Assembly (NCBI GenBank): GCA_012274175.1 | Contig: JAAOZZ010000047.1 | Span: 1-17,426 of the forward strand | Source: Betaproteobacteria bacterium | Lineage (GTDB): Bacteria; Pseudomonadota; Gammaproteobacteria; Burkholderiales; Usitatibacteraceae | Length of the DNA stretch: 17,426 nt | Direction of reading: 5' to 3' | Part shown: positions 14,552 through 17,426 of the stretch, piece by piece | Layout of the letters: the number at the start of each line of letters is the position of its first letter | How positions within the stretch are numbered: position 1 is the first letter of the stretch | Translations under genes and position numbers: made by a program | Notes under the pieces: generated by a model | Databases searched by the model: none | Told to the model about the DNA's origin: nothing | What the model saw: only the letters and a program-made list of their open reading frames with translations

Positions 14552-15561
14552 TTCGCTCCGGCTTCCGCGGGGTAGGCGTAGAAATCCTCGGGCCCCTTGG
14601 GAAGGTGCTTCAGCGCGCCGAAGGAATGCATCGCTTCAGCCTGGGTCTTCAGGTCGGCGTCGGTCGTGTAGCTGTCGTAGGTGGACGACTTGAGGTACTT
14701 CACGAACTCCGCCGCCGAGACCTTGTTGCCCGTGGATTTGGCCATCATCTCGGCCGCCTTCTCCGGATGGGCCTTCATCCACGCCACGACCATCTTGAGC
14801 GCGTCCGCGTAGCCCCGGGTGAGCTCCGGATGCTCCTTCACGGTCTTCGTGAGCGCGCAGGCGCCCACGCCGTAGAGCGCGCCCCAGGTGTCCTTGAAGC
14901 TCGCAATCTTCTTCATGCCCTGCTCCTCGAGGCGCAAGGCGAAGTCGGAGGTGGCGAAGTGGCCGTCCAACTGCCCCGCGATGAGCGCCTGCATCGCGTC
15001 GGGGTGGGGGAGGTTCACCCAGTTGCGGTCGAGGGCCTTGGGATCCTTGCCCGCGCGCTTGAGGATCTCCTGCACGGTGAAGTACTGGGCGGTGTTCGGG
15101 CCGGGGGAGAGCTTCTTCGTCGTGCCGAGGAAGTCGAGCACGCTCTTGGGCCCGTCCGGGCGCACCATCAGGTAGCCGTCGAAGCCCGAGGTCGTCTGCA
15201 CCCACTTCCAGTCCACGCCCTTGTCCCACGACTGCAGGTACGGGCCGGGCGTGCAGGAGCCGAAATCGAGTCGGCCCGCGAGCATCGCGTCGCGCTGCTG
15301 CGCGGTGGTGAAGATGTTCTGCCAGATGATCTTGGCGTTGGGGAACATCTTCTCCACGATGCCGAGCTGGCGCGCCACGGGCATCGGGCCGTAGATGAGT
15401 CCGAATCCGTGGGCGAAGTTGTAGGTCCCGGTGACCTTCGGGTGGGTCTCGACGGAAAGGCCCTCGGCGACCTGGACCGTCTCCGCGAGCGCGGGCAGCG
15501 AGATGCAGGCGGCCAATCCGAGGCCTGCGACCAATGTGCGGAATTGCTTGGGCATGCGCAT
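14545..15561 (-). CDS. ABC transporter substrate-binding protein, NitT/TauT (SsuA/TauA-like)
   Basis: This periplasmic protein captures the solute for the transporter encoded just downstream. It has 338 residues with a Sec signal peptide cut after about residue 26 (SLPALA-ET). Typical features are YNFAHGFGLIYGPMPVARQLG (46-66), the region DAMLAGRLDFGSCTPGPYLQ that lines the binding cleft, and the later ALIAGQLDGHFATSDF. The family takes nitrate, taurine, alkanesulfonates, aromatic acids and other small anions, so the ligand is open. Two in-frame ATGs exist (15561 and 15555). A strong AGGAGG (15566-15571) is 4 bases from the first and 10 from the second, so either may be used. The upstream MmgE/PrpD gene ends 42 bases away, and this strong ribosome site suggests high expression of the binding protein. 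Confidence 0.9.
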   Translation of the reverse strand: MRMPKQFRTLVAGLGLAACISLPALAETVQVAEGLSVETHPKVTGTYNFAHGFGLIYGPMPVARQLGIVEKMFPNAKIIWQNIFTTAQQRDAMLAGRLDFGSCTPGPYLQSWDKGVDWKWVQTTSGFDGYLMVRPDGPKSVLDFLGTTKKLSPGPNTAQYFTVQEILKRAGKDPKALDRNWVNLPHPDAMQALIAGQLDGHFATSDFALRLEEQGMKKIASFKDTWGALYGVGACALTKTVKEHPELTRGYADALKMVVAWMKAHPEKAAEMMAKSTGNKVSAAEFVKYLKSSTYDSYTTDADLKTQAEAMHSFGALKHLPKGPEDFYAYPAEAGAKW

Positions 15562-15565
15562 GACT

Positions 15566-15571
15566 CCTCCT
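15566..15571 (-). promoter_or_regulatory. Strong Shine-Dalgarno for the binding-protein gene
   Basis: The minus strand reads AGGAGG, a perfect anti-16S match and the strongest in the window. It sits 4 bases before the ATG at 15561 and 10 before the in-frame ATG at 15555, which leaves the exact start open by two residues. Confidence 0.75.
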
Positions 15572-15603
15572 GGAGTTTGTGGCTGTTGGCGTTCAGGGAC
15601 TGT

Positions 15604-17040
15604 CTAAGGCTTGTCCGCGACTTCGAGCGATCGCAGGCTCTGGAACAGGCGCGCGGCTCCGTCGTCTCTGGTGATGGAATCGATGAGGCCGGAAATCTCC
15701 CCGGCCCGTGCGGCGCCGATTCCCGGCGTCGCGCAGGCGAGGAACTTGCGGTCGATGTCCCCGGCGCTCATGGGATTGCCGGGCGTGCCGAGGTTGTGGG
15801 CGACATAGGCCACGTGCTTCGCACCCGAGCGCAGGGTCACGGTGACGCGCGCGGGAAACGCCGTGGGAAACTCCGCCAGCTCCTCGGCCTTGTACGTGGT
15901 GCGGGCGCAGAGCGCCAGGACGGCGGGGTCCGCGAGCTTCTCGGGCGTGAAGCTCCACACGTCGATGCCGCCGTCGATGAGGGCGCGGGCCATGGTCCAG
16001 GGCGCGCTGAAGCGCGCCTCGTAGGGCGTGCGCGGGACCGCCTTGGCGGCCGCGGGCTCGAACACCAGGCCGATGTACCAGCTCGGCGCGTCGCAATGGA
16101 TGTTCACGATGTCGCCCAGGTTGCCGGGCGAGATCTTTCCGGCGGCGCGCAATTGCAGGATCGCTTGCACCGGTGCATGCACGCACAGGCACGCGGGATA
16201 GGGTTTCGGCGCCATGTGCTCGACTTCCCAATCGGCGCCGCCTGAGCTTTGCCAGGTTCCGGAGATGTCCACGCGGGCGAACGAGCGGAACACGCCCAGC
16301 TTGTACTCGAACACGGCGCTGGGTCCCCGGAATCCCGCCCGGGCCATGCGCGCGGCGCGAATGCCCGAGAGCGCGGCCCAGCCCGGATGCATCTGCTTCA
16401 CGTCGCTGCCGTCGGAAAGGTACGCCATGAGCCCCGAGGCCATGCTGCCCGCGATGCCGAGCGCGTTGACCGCCTCCTCGGGCGTGAGGCCCAGCAGGCG
16501 CGAGGCCACCGCCGTGGCGGCGAACGTGCCGAGCACGGACGTGGCCTGGAAGCCGTTGTCCTGGAACGGGCCCGGCGCGAGGCGGCCCAGGCGCGCGGCC
16601 ACCTGGTAGCCCACCACGAGTGCCGCCACGATCTCGCGGCCCGAAAGCTTCTGCGCTTCTCCGAGTGCGAGTGCGGCCGGCACGATCACGGCGCTGGAAT
16701 GCATGATGGCCGCGGCGTGGGTGTCGTCGAAGTCGAGCGCGTGGGCGAGGGTGCCGTTGGCGAACGCCGCGTCCTCGGCGGAGGCGCCCCGTCCCGAGCC
16801 CCACACGGAAGCGCGCTCGGCGTCGCCCGAACCCAGCGCCACTTGCGATGCCGCCGTGCCCACGCCCAGGGTGCGGGCGGCGAGGGCGACACCCACGGTG
16901 TCCTTGATGCATAGCACGGTGCGCGCGTAGATGCGCTCGGGAATCGCGTTCCCGTCGAGGGAATACCAGTTGTCCACCAGGCGGCCCGCGAGCGTCGTCG
17001 GCGGGGACGTATCGATGCGGGGCAGGGGATTCGCGGCCAT
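15604..17040 (-). CDS. MmgE/PrpD family protein
   Basis: This 478-residue protein belongs to the MmgE/PrpD fold, which includes 2-methylcitrate dehydratase, cis-aconitate decarboxylase and iminodisuccinate epimerase. All act on di- or tricarboxylic acids in the cytoplasm. The active-site motif DFDDTH is at 103-108, and KQMHPGWAA (about 236-244) is another conserved family stretch. The start ATG at 17040 has GGAG at 8 bases upstream. The previous gene ends 14 bases before. PrpD proper comes with prpB and prpC, which are not seen here, so I do not assign methylcitrate dehydratase. Placement between an acyl-CoA carboxylase subunit and a NitT/TauT transporter suggests an organic-acid catabolic role. 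Confidence 0.9.
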   Translation of the reverse strand: MAANPLPRIDTSPPTTLAGRLVDNWYSLDGNAIPERIYARTVLCIKDTVGVALAARTLGVGTAASQVALGSGDAERASVWGSGRGASAEDAAFANGTLAHALDFDDTHAAAIMHSSAVIVPAALALGEAQKLSGREIVAALVVGYQVAARLGRLAPGPFQDNGFQATSVLGTFAATAVASRLLGLTPEEAVNALGIAGSMASGLMAYLSDGSDVKQMHPGWAALSGIRAARMARAGFRGPSAVFEYKLGVFRSFARVDISGTWQSSGGADWEVEHMAPKPYPACLCVHAPVQAILQLRAAGKISPGNLGDIVNIHCDAPSWYIGLVFEPAAAKAVPRTPYEARFSAPWTMARALIDGGIDVWSFTPEKLADPAVLALCARTTYKAEELAEFPTAFPARVTVTLRSGAKHVAYVAHNLGTPGNPMSAGDIDRKFLACATPGIGAARAGEISGLIDSITRDDGAARLFQSLRSLEVADKP

Positions 17041-17054
17041 GGGGATTTCTCCGG

Positions 17055-17426
17055 TCAGGGGCGCACGCCGTAGCGGGGCTTCGGGCCCAGCTTCGTCGGC
17101 AGGGTGGAATAGGCGTTCTCGATGAAGGTGCAGAGGTAGGCGCGCGTCTCGCGGGGATCGATGATGTCTTCCACCGCGAACGCCTCGGCCATGCGGAAAG
17201 GCGAGGTGAGTGCCGCGAGCTCGGCCTCGATCTCGGCTTCCCGGGCCGCCGGATCGGGCGATGCCTCGATCTCGCGCCGGAAAGCCGCGCGCGCCCCGCC
17301 CTGCACCGGCAGGTTGCCGATCTCGGCGCTGGGCCACGCGATCTTGAAGTTGATCCCCGCCTTGTCGCACGCCGCCATGCCCGCCATGCCGTAGCACTTG
17401 CGCACGACGAGTGTCACCGCGGGAAC
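17055..17426 (-). CDS. Acyl-CoA carboxylase carboxyltransferase (beta) subunit, C-terminal part; 5' end outside window
   Basis: Only the last 123 residues are visible. They match the end of the biotin-dependent acyl-CoA carboxylase beta subunit (propionyl-, methylcrotonyl- or related CoA): VTLVVRKCYGMAGMA is the oxyanion-hole strand region, IAWPSAEIGNLP follows, then a helical insert rich in Glu and Ala, then AEAFAVEDIIDPRETRAYL, the family's conserved C-terminal turn, and GPKPRYG. These enzymes move CO2 from carboxybiotin to an acyl-CoA and work with a separate biotin-carboxylase subunit. It is the first visible gene of the leftward run. The specificity cannot be read from this part. Confidence 0.88.
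   Translation of the reverse strand, partial: VPAVTLVVRKCYGMAGMAACDKAGINFKIAWPSAEIGNLPVQGGARAAFRREIEASPDPAAREAEIEAELAALTSPFRMAEAFAVEDIIDPRETRAYLCTFIENAYSTLPTKLGPKPRYGVRP

Noticed and set aside
11781..16245. Long plus-strand open frames at 11781-14183 and 14605-16245
   Set aside because: They are antisense to the well-supported membrane protein, NitT/TauT transporter and MmgE/PrpD genes, with His/Arg/Glu-rich low-complexity translation and no signal or domain.
1..17426. Search for tRNA or rRNA genes, CRISPR arrays, insertion sequences, integrase or phage genes
   Set aside because: None seen by eye. No direct-repeat array, transposase frame or cloverleaf with CCA end was recognised; a covariance search would be needed to exclude small RNAs.

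Overview
The window is GC-rich, gene-dense, free-living-proteobacterial DNA. Every confidently named gene (YadG/YadH-type exporter, exonuclease III, TetR/MFS pair, YdeI/OmdA protein, acyl-CoA dehydrogenase, NhaA, NitT/TauT transporter, MmgE/PrpD) is typical of a betaproteobacterium, probably Burkholderiales-like or a related uncultured lineage. That placement is inference from gene content and codon use; there is no rRNA here. I see no tRNA, rRNA, CRISPR array, insertion sequence, integrase or phage gene, so this looks like ordinary chromosome rather than an island.

Left part (1-4612). An ABC-2 exporter pair (ATPase, then permease running off the left edge) is transcribed leftward and is divergent from exonuclease III. 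Exonuclease III converges on a leftward MFS transporter. That transporter is divergent from a TetR regulator, and an inverted repeat in the gap is a likely operator controlling both. A YdeI/OmpD-associated protein follows tetR after 4 bases.

Middle part (4678-10138). Three rightward genes are joined by ATGA stop/start overlaps: an acyl-CoA dehydrogenase-fold flavoprotein, an FMN alpha-hydroxyacid oxidase and an MsbA-like ABC exporter. The first has no acidic residue at either known catalytic-base position. It has Arg and Gln where I recall 3-sulfinopropanoyl-CoA desulfinases having them. This is the most interesting signal in the window. Next come a tiny leftward lipoprotein and, divergent from it, a secreted HExxH metalloprotease of no family I recognise.

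Right part (10162-17426). A long leftward run reads, in transcription order: the 3' end of an acyl-CoA carboxylase beta subunit, an MmgE/PrpD protein, a NitT/TauT-type binding protein, its ATPase and permease, an unrecognised polytopic membrane protein, and NhaA. Gaps run from overlaps to 42 bases, so the genes are probably co-transcribed in whole or part. The first five look like an uptake-plus-catabolism module for an organic acid or sulfonate. The membrane protein and NhaA at the end suggest an ion or acid transport link, but that is only inferred from position.

No gene-free stretch exceeds about 85 bases.
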